This document shows, piece by piece, positions 31,780 to 43,482 of a stretch of 64,000 bases of DNA. The position numbers and the translations under genes were made by a program. The stretch is from NCBI GenBank assembly GCA_022457155.1, contig JAJGOT010000346.1, forward strand, positions 427,501-491,500. The letters are read 5' to 3'. How positions within the stretch are numbered: position 1 is the stretch's first letter; each line of letters starts with the position of its first letter. Origin of the DNA: Cladopsammia gracilis. Its lineage: Eukaryota > Cnidaria > Anthozoa > Scleractinia > Dendrophylliidae. The notes under the pieces are model-generated. The model was not told the origin of the DNA and made no database searches. It saw only the letters and a list, made by a program, of their open reading frames with translations.

Positions 31780-34064
31780 ACGAGGCCCTGGCTCGGCTCA
31801 AGGTAACAATGAAATGCACTGTGAGGTTGAAGCCAGCCGTGTTGTTTCGTCTATTTCTGATGCTGGTATTTACCTACCTGGACTAGTGAATCATCAGACA
31901 GTTTCTATTATGCTTGATACGGGTGCAACAGTAAGTGTGTTAAGCGAGGAAATGTGGAAGAAGTGTGGAGGAAATTCAAACCTTTTACCTGTGACTGCAA
32001 CTTTAACCGCAGCGAATGGCAACCAGATTGAAGTTCAGGGACAAGCAGAGATTAGGATTCGTATAGCCGACTTTGATACCCCATGGACAGTGATTGTTGC
32101 ACGTGGATTATCACATGACTGTCTTCTGGGTACTGACTTTTTCCACGAGTACAAGTGCAAAATTTGCTATGATACGGGAACATTCATGGTCAGCGCTACG
32201 GAAGTTCCTATCCATTATCAGAAAGTAAAACCGGTTGTGTGTAGGGTGATTTTGCAGGCGGACACTGAGATTGAACCAGGGACTGAGCGAATTGTTGGAG
32301 GAAGACTGGAGACCGGGTTTGAAAGAAATTCTGGGAGCCCGGGGATAGTTGAAGGCACGAAAACAGTGCGAAAGAACAAAGAGTTCTGTGTTGGACGTTC
32401 TCTTGTAGTTCCAAAAAATGGAGATACGCCGGTACGCGTTGCTAACTTTACAGACAAGCCAATCAAGCTGCCAACTGGTCACGTGATTGGATTCTATCAC
32501 CCACTAAGTAGTGTGAATGGTGAGACCACTTCAGTGCAGGTGGATTGGAATGTACCACAGGACCCCCAACCAAACTGTTCAAACCAGACTGTGGACACAA
32601 ACAGTGAGGGAAGGGACTCTGAGAAGGTGAACGTAAAAAAAAATAATCGCAGTAAGCCGAATATTCAGTTTGATAAGTCTAACATTTCAGAAGACCAGCG
32701 AGAACGTTTCCTGTCTATGATTGATGACTTTTCAGATATCTTTGCAGCTGATTACTCTGATTTAGGAAAGACCAGTTTGAGTGAACATACAATTGACACT
32801 GGCGAGTCCCAGCCAATCAAACTACCTCCCAGGCGTACGCCTCCCCATCAGAGGGAAGTAATTGACCGGCAGCTGGATGACTTGTTGAAACATGGAAGAA
32901 TTGAGCCTTCGCAGAGTCCTTGGAGTTTCCCTGTGGTCCTGGCACGCAAGCATGATGGGACATATCGTATGCACTTCAAGAGCAGTATGGGCTCAGTGTG
33001 AACTTATGGAGGTTGTTGATGGTGTGTTTTGTATTCGTTCCGAGAAGAGTAGTTCATCGTGGAAACACCGTGTTATTTTGCCAGCGAGCCTTGTCCAGCC
33101 GGCACTCAAGGAATGTCATGATGCTTTAGCAGGAGGCCACCTTGGGCGTGAGAAAACTCTTCAAAAGTTGAAGACTCGCTTCTGGCGCCCACATCTCTCC
33201 AGAAGTGTCAAGGAATATTGTGATGACTGCCTGACTTGTGCTAAAAGCAAACCGCGTAGGAAACCCAAGGCACCATTGCAGCCCATTCCTTGTGGTTATC
33301 CTATGCAGCGGCTGCACATAGACATAGTAGGACCACTACCGCGAACCAAGAGGAGGAACCGTTTTATCCTGACCGTGCAATGTAGCTTTACCAAATGGGC
33401 CGAGGCATATGCGATACCAAACCAACGGGCTTCTACCTGTGCTCGAGTTCTGGTCAAGAACTGGATCTGTAGGTTTGGAGTTCCAGACAGTATACACTCA
33501 GACCAAGGACGCAATTTTGAGTCCCAATTGTTCCAAGAAACGTGCATGCTGCTGGGAATCAACAAGACAAGATCGACAGCTTACCACCCCGAAGGAAATG
33601 GGCAAATCGAGAATTTACATCGCACAATGAAGAGCATGCTTACTGCAAGGGCAGAGGAGCAACCGGGTCATTGGGACGAGCAGTTAGACTTCTGCATGAT
33701 GGCATATCGGAGCAGTGTCCACTCGTCGACTGGACATACGCCCTTTGAACTGGTGTTTGGGTGTGAGATGCGACTTCCATTGGATATAATGATGGGTGAT
33801 GCTAACGAGAGCGAATCAACTTACAACGAGTTTGTTGTTGATCTTCGTGAGAAGTTGGTGCAGGCCCACCAAGATGTGAGGGAAAAGCTGAAACTGGCCC
33901 AGCGTCGTCAGAAGGATGCCTTTGACAAAGATGTTAAGTACACTGTGTACCAACCTGGTGACCTCGTCTTGCGGTTTAGCCCCGAACGAAAGCCTGGCGA
34001 ACCAAACAAGTTCATCGTAAATGGGAGGGACCCTTTGAAATTGTGGAACGTGTGTCAGAAGTAA
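31780..34064 (+). pseudogene. pol: gypsy Pol: protease, RT remnant, integrase
   Basis: In the frame open to 33001: aspartic protease with the DTGATVSVLS active site and LLGTDFF flap partner. A linker follows, then the N-terminal RT entry (KLPPRRTPPHQREVI, IEPSQSPWSFPVVLARKHDGTYRM). The sequence then jumps at about 32970, losing the RT catalytic palm and RNase H, into another frame. There the integrase is nearly complete to 34064: an H2C2 zinc domain (HLGREKTL...CDDCLTC), DIVGPL with the first Asp, SDQGRNF with the second, and GNGQIENLHRTMK with the Glu. Catalytic acids D, D and E are intact. The deletion and frame change make the polyprotein non-functional. Confidence 0.82.
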
Positions 34065-34683
34065 CCTACCGTCTAAGTGGCATGGGCCGTCGTTCCAGGC
34101 GTTCATCAGTTGTTCACTTCAACAATTTGAGGCTGTACAAAGGGGCCCCGGCTGTTAGCAAGCAATGCAGGGAACCTGAGGACAGTGTTCAAGACAACGC
34201 AGACACCCTTGAAGATGGAAGTGACCAAGTCTCGGTTTCTCGCAGTGAGCAGAAAATCTCTGAAACAGAAAGGTCAGGTGACCAGGGGGGGGGGACCCTC
34301 AGGAAACAGTGGTGATCGAAGTTGAGTCTTCCTCGCCCGGAGACAGCATCGGAGAGAGAGTGGAAAGTTTACCCGTTCCTTCTGACGAGCTGCAGCTATC
34401 TGACCAACCCAGTGATGCCTCTAGTCCCTCGTCTTGCATGGAGGCTTCTGATTCGCTTCTGAGCCGTACACTGCGCCCATCCCACCGGCGGAAACCACCA
34501 GATCGTTACGGAGATTGGGTAGTGAACAGTGTCAATTCGGACAATTTGTTCTTGGATCTGTTGCGTCGTGTCGATGATCTGGAGAGGTCCCAGAGTGCGA
34601 ATAGAGAGAGGATCAATAAGCTGAAACCCAAACTATTGAAGAAAGCCCGCATCCTGAGAGAAGAGCTGGAAAAGAAAGTTTGA
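34005..34683 (+). pseudogene. gypsy integrase C-terminus and coiled-coil tail, frameshifted
   Basis: The GPF-type module after the integrase core (KWEGPFEIVERV) lies in a new frame from about 34010, runs to 34315, and shifts again at the G-run 34288-34296. The last part (34309-34683) is Ser/Pro-rich and ends in a Lys/Glu/Arg-rich helix (RINKLKPKLLKKARILREELEKK). Homopolymer slippage explains the second break. Confidence 0.65.
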
Positions 34684-34804
34684 ATTTAACATTGGACTGT
34701 CCCCCCACCATTATTTACATCGGATGTAATCACCTGTTCTATTTCCAGGCCTCGTTAGATTTTGTACTTAGAACTTTTGAACTGTTTTTTAAAAGGGGGG
34801 ATGA

Positions 34805-34977
34805 TGTGATGAGTGACATTGCGTGACAACGCTTGATTGACAGCTTGACCTCGTGCGCACGGCGGTGTGTTGTTCGCGGGACAGTTTTGAGAGAGAGTTG
34901 TAGTGTGCGAAGTGTTAGTTGCGTTGAAAATAAAGAAGTTTATACCGTACTCCTGAAGCGGTAATCTTTCTTATTAC
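34805..34977 (+). repeat. 3' LTR of gypsy element (173 bp)
   Basis: Same length as the 5' LTR. It is preceded by the polypurine tract and followed by the GATTC target duplication. Confidence 0.95.
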
Positions 34978-34982
34978 GATTC

Positions 34983-35967
34983 TGTTGATTTAAGCCCTAA
35001 TTTGCATAATGCATTTTCCCCGTGAACCAGGACTTTGGAGGCTAAATTTAATAATCAATTTAACTTAATATTTGCGATATGATCTCAGAAATTATTAAAT
35101 AACATGTATTGTACCGGAAAGCATTTACTTCCATTCAAGCTTTGTGGGATTTTCTTAAAGAATCTATAAAATTAGTTGCAAAAGATTTTGGTCGAAGTAA
35201 ACAATCGCGATAAGGCCACGCAACTATAAATTCTTTGATCGAAGCGGGCTCTTATTGAAGGAGATAACTCAGCGAAAACCACCATAGAAACGTTTGAAAG
35301 AGAAATTCAGGCCATTAATTTATCCCAAATGAGAGGACGCCAAATTCGTAGCAGAGTTAAATGGCTTGAAGAAAGTGAAAAACCTACCAAATTCTTTTTT
35401 ACGCTCGAAGCAACACGTGCTCAGAAAAATACTGTTCAATCTATTTATAACTCCGCCGGTGTTGAAGTCTTTTTACAAGACTCAAGCTCATTTCGATTTT
35501 TACCGTAATTTGTACTCGCAAGAACCTGTTAATTCAACAGTCCAAACCGAATTTTTTAACAAACTTGAAAACGGATTAAGTGAGAGCGAAATTTTATCCT
35601 GCGAAGGATTTTTATCTTTGGCTGAAATTACCCACGCAATGTGTGGACACGGATTACCTCAAGAATTTTACGCTAAATTCTGGGATCTTTTAGGCCTTAT
35701 TCTGTTCGATTTTAGTTTGGAAAATAATTCTGTCACTGATTCAATGCAAGGAAGCGTGACTAGATTTCTTTACAAGAAAGGTGATAAGAAAAACCTCAAA
35801 AATTGGTGGCCCGGCCATTTCGCTACCAAATGTTGATTACAAAATTTGTTCAAAAGCTCTTACAAACAGACTTTGTTACCCTCAATTATTCAAGAAGATC
35901 AAACTTGTTCCGTCCCAAGAAGGACTATTTTTGGAATTTATTTATCTTGCGTGACACTCTAGATTAT
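34983..35967 (+). mobile_element. L1-like LINE, RT fingers region
   Basis: The LINE ORF2 continues after the gypsy: linker (LWDFLKESIKLVAKDFG-type residues), AHFDFYRNLYSQEPVN, ESEILSCEGFLSLAEITHAM, and remains of the fingers (LPQEFYAKFWDLLG). A deletion has removed the SSGKTPGSD block that copy 15058-16012 retains. It is cut at LRDTLDY by the next insert. Many frameshifts. Confidence 0.75.
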
Positions 35968-36031
35968 TCCTCGCGAAGCGAGGTTAATAAATTTGTCGTC
36001 CCTCGGGAGCTGAGCCGCGTGAATTCGAGCG

Positions 36032-36069
<38 letters not shown>

Positions 36070-37660
36070 CACAAATGAACTTAAACCAGTCAAATAAAGA
36101 ATAAGTTCGATTGCGTTGTTACGTGGTCGTCCTGGTGGTGTAGTGGTAACACATCGGCGCTAGAAAGCCGGGGACGCGGGTTCGAATCCCGAGCAGGACA
36201 ATTTTTAAGGTTTTCACTTTGTATATACTCGATGGTGTCCTGCAGTTGCCTGGCAACAAAAATTGCGACCGCTGACAATGGCGCACTCTCATGTTTATTC
36301 ATGGCGGCCGTACCGGCGGCCGTTTATTCTGATGGAAATGAGAAAGAACAGCAAACACAACAACGCTAGATTCAACAAGTGGCTGGAAATCCTTGTCCGA
36401 GAAAATTAACCACCGAAACTCCGCTGAACGGTGACTTGAAATTCAGCGCGATCGAGCAACGAAGAGACAACGAGAGCATAGATTACAAAGCTGACTTCGA
36501 ACAGCCCAGGCACACCGTTTGACTGGGTTTACCTATTCCCCGGAATCCGGAATCCGGAATCCGGAATCTTGAGCGTGAAATCCTAAAATCCGGAATGAAC
36601 CAAAACATGAATAAATAAATAAATATCCGTTTAATACCCGTTTAATTTTTCGTACTTGACATCGCGTAGCGTAGTTTTAGTCTTCAGTCGCGCAGTTTTC
36701 CGATTCCTTACTTTACCTTTTTACGCCAAAATTTTGACTATAGCGTGACCTGATTGTGTAACGCACGCTGTGGTCTAAACTGAGTGTAGTGCGACAAAAC
36801 GCGCTTCGTTGTTAAAGGGGCTAACTGGTCATGAAGGCCTAAGTCCTGGTCTTAATCTACGAATTCTCCATCCAGGTCTCTATACATTGCTTATGGTATT
36901 TGCAGAGAATCTGTTGCTTCATCTTGAATATTCATGTTTTGTAATCAATTTCGTAATTCCCATGACCTGTATCCAAAATATAGTATTGTTACTGCTAGCG
37001 CTGGGAGAATCTCATGCCACTTTCACCATTGAGTTGTTATTTTTGGACAACATCACTTTTCAGCGGCAGTAACCTCCTGTGATCTCAACCATTCAAGCGA
37101 ATCGAGAATTGGGTTACCAATTATTTGATACCCAGTATATAGAACAAAAACTATAGCAGTATCTAAAGGGAACAGGTTAATTTGGGAGATAGCACTCACA
37201 AGCTTCACAAATGGAATTTAATTGAGACAATCAAAATAAACAGAATACCACTGCATATTGTCCTGGACCCATGTCCACAACAGTACTTAATACATCCACT
37301 TTCAGACCAATTTTCCTTCTGACAAAAATTAATGAAGATAGGTGGGGGGGAAGAGGAAGGGCCTGAGGATCGTTTGGTACCCAGTCCCATAGTAGTTACA
37401 GCGACCCACAGCTCAAAACCCAAAACTGACCAGCACCAGCTCCCATTTATTTTATTTTAGGAAGACAGGGCACAAAATACAAGTTAAATGGAAGAGACTG
37501 GGAACGAAAATGTCTCAACTTTACATTTTGGGGCCATTGCCAGCGAGCAACCCAACCTCTCCATTTAAATCAGAATTTCCATCTCTCCCTCCCACATCGC
37601 TAAAATGTTGCAGTGCATCCTCCCCCGAGGTTCGCGAGGTTCTGCGAGACACGTATTTCT
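35968..37660. mobile_element. 1.7-kb insertion in LINE (contains tRNA-like sequence)
   Basis: The LINE reading stops at cgtgacactctagattat and resumes at tataaatattaccaat. The insert starts with the palindrome cctcgcgaagcgagg and ends gcgagacacgtatttctag. A similar end in inverse orientation is at 59306-59330, so this is a repeat family. It holds a (TA)n run at 36033-36064, the tRNA-like sequence at 36129-36200 and otherwise no recognised coding sequence. Confidence 0.6.
36129..36200 (+). tRNA. tRNA-like sequence (anticodon unclear)
   Basis: A 72-nt stretch with A box tggtgtagtgg and a perfect B box ggttcgaatcc. The acceptor stem pairs over six of seven positions (gtcctg with caggac) and the T arm is intact. 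A T5 run follows. The anticodon arm is irregular: a 5-bp stem leaves an 8-nt loop (gctagaaa), so the anticodon cannot be assigned with confidence; AGA (Ser) is one reading, but no Ser-type long variable arm is present. It may be a tRNA pseudogene or a SINE head. Confidence 0.5.
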
Positions 37661-38720
37661 AGTATAAATATTACCAATCAAACTGGTATCTTGCTGAATA
37701 TTGATCAAGAGAAAGCCTTTAACAGGGTAGATTTTTTGAGTCGTTTTGGATTTGGCCCTAATTTCCAGTGGTGGATTTCTACATTATACTGTCAAATTGT
37801 TTACCTTACTTCACAAATACGAGTCAGGTACAGGGACTAAATTAAATGTGGCAAAGACAGAAGCCATGAGATTAGATTAGATTAGATTAGATTAGATTAG
37901 ATTAGATTAGATTAGATTAGATTAGATTAGAAATTCCACTCGAGTGGGGAGTGAGGCAGGGAGATCCCCTGTCTCTTCTTTTGTACATTTTATGCGCAGA
38001 AGTTTTGGCTACCAGTATAAGAAAGGATGATACTATTGAAGGTTTTCTCCTTCCAGAAGCTCAAGGAAAGCGTTTTAAAATTCGCAAATATGCGGATGAC
38101 TCCACATGTTTTGTAAAGGACATTTTTTCTTTAGACAAATTGTTTACCTTACTTCACAAATACGAGACAGGTACAGGGACTAAATTAAATGTGGCAAAGA
38201 CAGAAGTAATGAGGTTAGGAGCTTGGTGCTCATGTCCGGACACTCCTTATAGCCTGACGTGGGTGTCAAGAATGCGAATCTAGGGTGTCTGGTTTAGCAA
38301 TGGTACAGCAAATGTGGAACCGGATAACTGGTTACCACGCCTTTCCAAGCTACAGATTAACATTTGAACCTGTGGAAGAGTGTGGGGTGTTTTGACTCCC
38401 ACCCTACTCAATACTAGGTTTTTAGTTAATGTTAAGACTATCTTCTTTTACCTATGGACTTCTGCTGACGACGAGAATGACATGCGAGCACGCTTTTTCA
38501 TCAAGACCATACTTTATGGTATATGGGATTTCGAAATAAAGCAACTTTTCACAATGGCACCAAGAACTCTCGGGCCACTGTAAGGGACATAAGGAATGAC
38601 ATCACAACACAGTTGCAAATTGATTTCTCCCGAATGACCGAACAGAAACTTTCTGCTTTGTGATGTCATCCGAATGTTTGTGAAATACAACAGTCAAAGC
38701 TTGTGACTCTCATAATTTAG
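37661..38720 (+). mobile_element. L1-like LINE, RT palm and C-terminal region
   Basis: Resumes with NITNQTGILLNIDQEKAFNRVDFLSRF (palm, first catalytic Asp in DQEKAF-type motif). After the (GATTA)n tract comes EWGVRQGDPLSLLLYILCAE and the catalytic box KYADDST, intact here. The C-terminal part runs in broken frames to about 38720. The block VYLTSQIRV...TKLNVAKT appears partly duplicated at 37796-37860. Confidence 0.78.
37866..37931. repeat. (GATTA)n microsatellite inside LINE
   Basis: About 13 pentanucleotide units replace LINE sequence between two conserved RT blocks. Confidence 0.95.
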
Positions 38721-38739
38721 CTACTGGCAACTCATCATT

Positions 38740-38960
38740 CAATACCGGAAATGACTAAAGTAATCATGTGCAAACCGGAAAGGACTTTCAAGTAGTGGAC
38801 CAAATGACCGGAAATGAACTTTATAAATAATCCCTTATGGACTAGACTTTCAAGTGACTGTAAACCGGAAGTGACCTTGTATTATCGTAACCGGAAATGA
38901 CTAGCTTTAACTCAGGATGCCTTGTAACCAGAAATGACTAGCCTCTCAGGATAATATTAT
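38740..38960. repeat. Degenerate accggaaatgac repeats
   Basis: The 12-bp phrase accggaaatgac or close variants occurs at least seven times at irregular spacing of 20-45 bp. Confidence 0.7.
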
Positions 38961-39007
38961 AAACTTTAGGGATTTGTTATTGATAAATAAAACGTTTTAA
39001 TAGAAAA

Positions 39008-40297
39008 AAAACACTTTTGTTGTGTTTAGCGGAGAAAACGGTTTGCAATCAATCAATCAATCAATAAACTTTATTTAAATGTCAAAAAAAAAACCGCCTA
39101 GCCAGGGAGAAATCTCCCTTACTAATATGGGGACATTCTAAAAGTAAAATTAAAATAAATAAAAAATCGTTTTTCCCTGCATTTTTTCGCGGTTTGCTAC
39201 TCAAGAGAGGTTTCACATTTCTCAAACAGTGGTTAAGACCGCATTTGAGGCTGCGTAACTCTGCAACTCAAGCGTTTTTGGAGGAATATAGAGCTTATGC
39301 TTATTTTTAAACCTGATTTCGTTTTAGGAGAATTGAAGCTAGTAGATCGTCGAAGCATTTGTTTTGAGCTAAACTCCTTTATAACCCATTGACCGCGGCC
39401 GTGCCGGCCAAAACCGGCCGTGCTTTGCAATAACACGCATTTAAAATATTCAAAATAGAAAGAGAAAGTTTTAAAGAATACTCAGAAAAATAAGAGCTTT
39501 AAGCGATGACATCTTGCTTCGAGGAACTTCAGAACCCGCGAAGAAGAGGAGTTTTTTGAAGAATTTTCAAGCAGCCGAAGGACTTAACGGTAAAAGAAAT
39601 TATATTTTTCTATGGGAATTTATGTTGATATCAATTTGTGATTGACTTTTTCTTTGTGTTCTCGTTAGTTTTGGAGAAACGTTTATAAAACGTGCACAAA
39701 TTCAATTTCGCCATGTGCTCAGCCAGACAATTCCTCGATGCGCTAATGGCGCGCTTTTTGATTTTAAACATAAACTAATGGATATTTGAATAAAATTTTT
39801 CAAAAGATTTTGTTTTCCATTTTTATGTGTTTGTTCATTCATTAATACATAGGTTGAAAAGCGATTTTATGCTAACAAAACAAGGCTTGGATTTTATAGT
39901 TCTAACTTCACTCGCGTCACCTTGCTCAAAAATGTCTGTGTTTTTTTTTTTTTGCAATTTTGATTTCCAAATCAGTTTCTCGGGCAATTTTCCATATGCA
40001 AGAGGTGTATTTTACTCGGAAATTAGTCATACTAGTTATTCTAGACCGAGTAAAAGATGTTTTTGTGAGCTTTTGTGGAATTTGTGCAGTCAAAATGTAC
40101 TGTGCAGACGGTCGCGTAATAAGCTTGGGTGAGGTCACAGCTAAGCTTACTGTTTTTGAGAATTGCTAAAATTGAAAAATAGCCTGGTCGTCAATCTCTA
40201 ATTCTAATTTTTCTTGTGCTTCCGACCTTTCACCTAAGTTAAGCTTATCATCATCGTTTCTCTTCAGAGAGCTCCGCCGTTAGGCTAAGCCTATCTA
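39008..40297 (+). mobile_element. Non-autonomous element family, copy D (5'-truncated)
   Basis: Matches copies B and C from gtgtttagcggagaaaacgg to gctccgccgttaggctaagc, ending at TA-rich DNA. The 5' GC-rich portion is absent. A short insert at about 39045-39165 (aatcaatcaataaactttat..., ccagggagaaatctccctt) looks like the tail of another retroelement, with a hairpin and tandem AATC at its start. Confidence 0.7.
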
Positions 40298-40470
40298 TAT
40301 ATATTAGTCTATTTGAATGCCGGATGTAAGTGTAATAAACACCATGGCAAATATTCGGAACTTTAAGTTCCTGGATGCCTCATTTATTTGGACGCTTAAA
40401 TTTCCTGACAAAAGGTTTTGTAGTTAAACCATCCAGCCATTTTGACTCTTGGTCAATAACTTATATTTCA

Positions 40471-40534
40471 GTCCCATTTGCCACGTTTTCCTCAACAGAT
40501 ATGTTAGTTCTATAATCAAAAGTGAAATAGGAAA
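40471..40534 (-). pseudogene. Truncated copy of cadherin exon start
   Basis: 64 bp identical in pattern to the first part of the exons at 7415 and 13476. It has the acceptor ttttacag, then codons for SYFTFDYRTN, SVEENVANGT. It stops abruptly at gggact, with no cadherin continuation. It appears to be a partial exon duplication. Confidence 0.75.
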
Positions 40535-40569
40535 CTGTAAAACCTTTACACCAGATGAACTTATAATTC

Positions 40570-42450
40570 AGGGCACGACATTGCGCCTGATACAGTCGCC
40601 AATGCGTTTAAGTTTTCCGTGCTGGCGACCAAGATTCGAAAGTTAGTCGCCACATTGGCGACCAGAACCCTTTGCTTCATCCAACCTTTATGTATTGTGC
40701 AATTGAATAAAGTTTGAAGGTGGGTAAATCGGTGCAAATGACGAGGTTTGTAGCAAAACCGTCACGAACTCTACGAAGTGAAACGTCAACATCCGCCATC
40801 TTGGATATTTCAGAGGCTATGTTGTATATTGTGCATTCAAATGTCCCTTTTGCTAACAGTGCATATTGCGGGCTCAGAATATTCCACGTCGCTCGTGATC
40901 TCATTTGCTCATTTGTCTATGGAGCAATGGAGTGATTTAAATTTAAAATGAGCGTCCACGTGGACAGTGATCGGGAAATTTATTCCAAATATTGACTGCG
41001 CATACAACCGGGACCGTGTAAAAAAAATATGCTCACGAGAAGCAGATTTTTTACACCTTGCCGCTCCTTGGCCACGTGGGTTTGCCGAAAGCTAAATTGG
41101 CAATGTCAATGTTTCTAGGTCCGCTTTTCAATAACTTCAATGTTCTAGTTATTGGCAGTTGCCTATAACACATATTTTTGTGTCATTTTCAACAGATTCC
41201 ATAAATCGCAGTTACAACGTTACCTAACAAAGTTAGTGGTTTCAGTAACGTAATGCTGGTGCGCGAAATCCGTTAACCAATGCCTTGGAAATAGCATTAA
41301 AAAAAGTTTAGATTACTTGCATAGATATGTACATAGCTACTCGTTCCTCTGAGCATGCATACAAGCTCCCAACTGCCAGTTGTGATTATTTTAAATTTTC
41401 ATTTTACCCCAGAACACTACTTGCTTGGAACCAGCTCCCTAGGGATATTGCATTAAGCAAATCTCTGTTACTTTTCAAGGAAGCAATTTCCAATTTTTAT
41501 TAATTTATATTTAAGTACTTAGTTAGACAGTCTAAATGCTCATCATTGAGTGAAGACTTACGTGGTAAATAAATAAAATAGATGTTTAAACAAAACGCTG
41601 AAACACAAACAAAAAAGGATTCGTTTATGTCATTCCATTTTAGTCGCTGGCAGTTGTCGAAAGAATGCAACTTGTCATTTTCAACTAAAGTGTCCTTTTA
41701 GAAACAATTTCGTAGTTGCAGTAAGTTAAGTTCCACTACATTTGTTCACCAAGGCAGCCACTGGATTGGAGGTATCCGATACCTCCCATTGATTACTCAT
41801 TATTTATTTTATTTTCATTCCCGCGTTCAAGTCATTACGTGTTGTGACTAGCTCTTCCATTTTCTGAATGGTAAATTAGATTTAGTAAACGAGGTATGAA
41901 AGAACTCCTACAAATATATTTTATATATTTATTCAAATTTGACAAGTTAGTATTGATAGAAGGGAAATGTTTTGTTTTTCCAATAACGGGGTACATATGT
42001 AATCCAGTATGATATTTTGTAATGTTCACATTAGAAACAATAGTTTAGCAAGTGGTTGATATTACAGTGCACATGTAAACATATGCCACTGAGTCTTTGA
42101 AATAAGTGGACATCATGATGATTATCAAATTTGGTGGTCTGCGAGGGAAAGCAGAATAATTTCCAAAAATAAAAAAACCTACAGTGATATGTTGGTGATG
42201 TTCATTCTTTACTGTTTGTTCTTGATAAATAACATGACCAGAATTGTCGTTTGCTTTTCTTTAGAGGTCTAAACAGAAACGTATTTCTAAAGCTAGGAAA
42301 CCCTACAATTTGATATTATAATACATTTTCGATATTTTTTGTTTTCGTCTTTGGAAAAAAGAATGGCTACTAACTTTTTGGACTTGGCGACCACTTTGGA
42401 ATATATAGGAGCCAAATGTCTCCTTGAGAAAAAAGTTAATGTCGTGCCCT
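40570..42450. mobile_element. 1.9-kb element with 13-bp TIRs
   Basis: agggcacgacatt at 40570-40582 is exactly inverted at 42438-42450. Extended similarity near both ends includes gtcgccac/gcgaccac-type pieces. The interior holds a LINE tail at 41340-41577 and no own coding sequence. Confidence 0.55.
41340..41577 (+). mobile_element. CR1/jockey-like LINE 3' tail
   Basis: An open stretch encodes YKLPTASCDYFKFSFYPRTL, LAWNQLPRDIALSKS and LLLFKEAISNFY before a stop at about 41502, the typical last segment of non-LTR ORF2 proteins of the CR1/jockey group. It is followed by aataaataaaat. Only the extreme 3' end is present. Confidence 0.65.
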
Positions 42451-43074
42451 TGAACATACTTCCTGTTTTCCAGCTTAAATAAACTTTCTTCTGACTTCAT
42501 CACAAACAGGAGTAAAAAGGTAAAGTCACAATCGAGCCATAGGCTGCTAACAAGGTTGGAGTTTACAGCGGTTACCAATAACACGCGACCTACCGCCTTC
42601 AAAAGAGGCGGATAAAGTTGAGTTTTAGTGGACGTCAATCAAAGAAAAGCCGTTAAAATTATTTTGGATTCAAGCAAACAGAGTTAAAAAAATAGACAAT
42701 TTTACCACACAATTCGACAGTAGCCATTTATACATCCGGGTGAAGAGAAGCTATGTGAAGTAGTGTCTTTCACAAAGATATGCTATGAAATAGCAGGGAG
42801 GACCTTAAGTTCTCATGGCCTACGCGTTTTACAGCTACATCACCAAGCTTCCACCGATTCAACAATACACGTTTTTAACAATTTTAGCACTTTTGCTCCC
42901 AAACGCGGCAATATCGAAACATATAAACTTCACTACACAAACGTCAACGAACAAACAACAAAATGAGAATGAAAGTTCAGTTTTAAAACTTGAGATGTTT
43001 GAAAGTGGACAGTCGTCGCAACGGCATATGAATTTCAATAAGTGTAAAGAACTACGTTTTTGATCGTATCTTAC
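42451..43074. other. Intron sequence
   Basis: A plus-strand ORF at 42815-43063 has a hydrophobic start but no recognised family. It sits antisense in the intron of the host gene. Nothing else seen. Confidence 0.3.
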
Positions 43075-43282
43075 CTGCTGGTAAATATCGGTGGGTTGTC
43101 ATTGACATCAGTTATGATAACTGTTATGTTAGCTGAGGTTGTTTTCTTAGTGTCCTGATTGGTGACAATGAGGATCAGCTGATACAATTTCGTTGTCTCG
43201 CGATCAAAAGGGATTTGATTTCTCAAATAAACATTTTCTTTTGATGCTACTCTGGAAAGCACAAAAGTGTTATTGGTGTTTC
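43075..43282 (-). CDS. Host gene exon: cadherin repeat, second half
   Basis: A 208-nt exon between acceptor (ttcatag before 43282) and donor (gtaagata after 43075). Starting codons GNTNNTFVLSR are followed by PFDRETTKLYQL, the DRE calcium motif, and DVNDNPPIFTS at the end. The split glycine codon (G from the previous exon plus GA) confirms joining to the exon at 43611-43483, and together they make one full cadherin repeat. The exon ends in phase 2, which does not fit the 2-base start of the cadherin exons at 13476 and 7415. At least one exon with a 1-base start must follow, and it was not found. Confidence 0.82.
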
Positions 43283-43482
43283 CTATGAACAAAAGAAAGA
43301 AGATGAGTTACAAACCTTTCTTCTTTCTTTTAATTTGTTATAAAGCAACCAAAAACAATTATAATAAGGTTTTTGTTTTTATAAAAAGGCTTTACAATAA
43401 ACTCCAAACGTCACTCCAATGCGCAAGGCTTGAAAATATATATTGTGGTTAGCCTTATCAGTGCACTGTGTCTTGTACACAC

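Larger units (their letters stand above)
30504..34982 (+). mobile_element. Ty3/gypsy LTR retrotransposon, RT/RNase H deleted
   Basis: A complete insertion with a 5-bp target duplication GATTC (30504-30508 and 34978-34982). It has 173-bp LTRs, a primer-binding-site-like ttggtggcagcgc at 30683, a polypurine tract aaaagggggg at 34791-34800, gag, protease, a truncated RT and an integrase. The LTRs differ at three positions, so insertion was recent on the scale of this locus. It lies inside the LINE ORF2, whose reading continues on the other side. Most of RT and RNase H is missing, so any mobility would depend on another copy. Confidence 0.92.

Noticed and set aside
31501..32500. Minus-strand ORFs in the gypsy element
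   Set aside because: Antisense to gag/pol, with no independent support.
42815..43063. 82-codon plus-strand ORF with hydrophobic start
   Set aside because: Antisense in an intron, no family; signal-peptide likeness alone is not enough.
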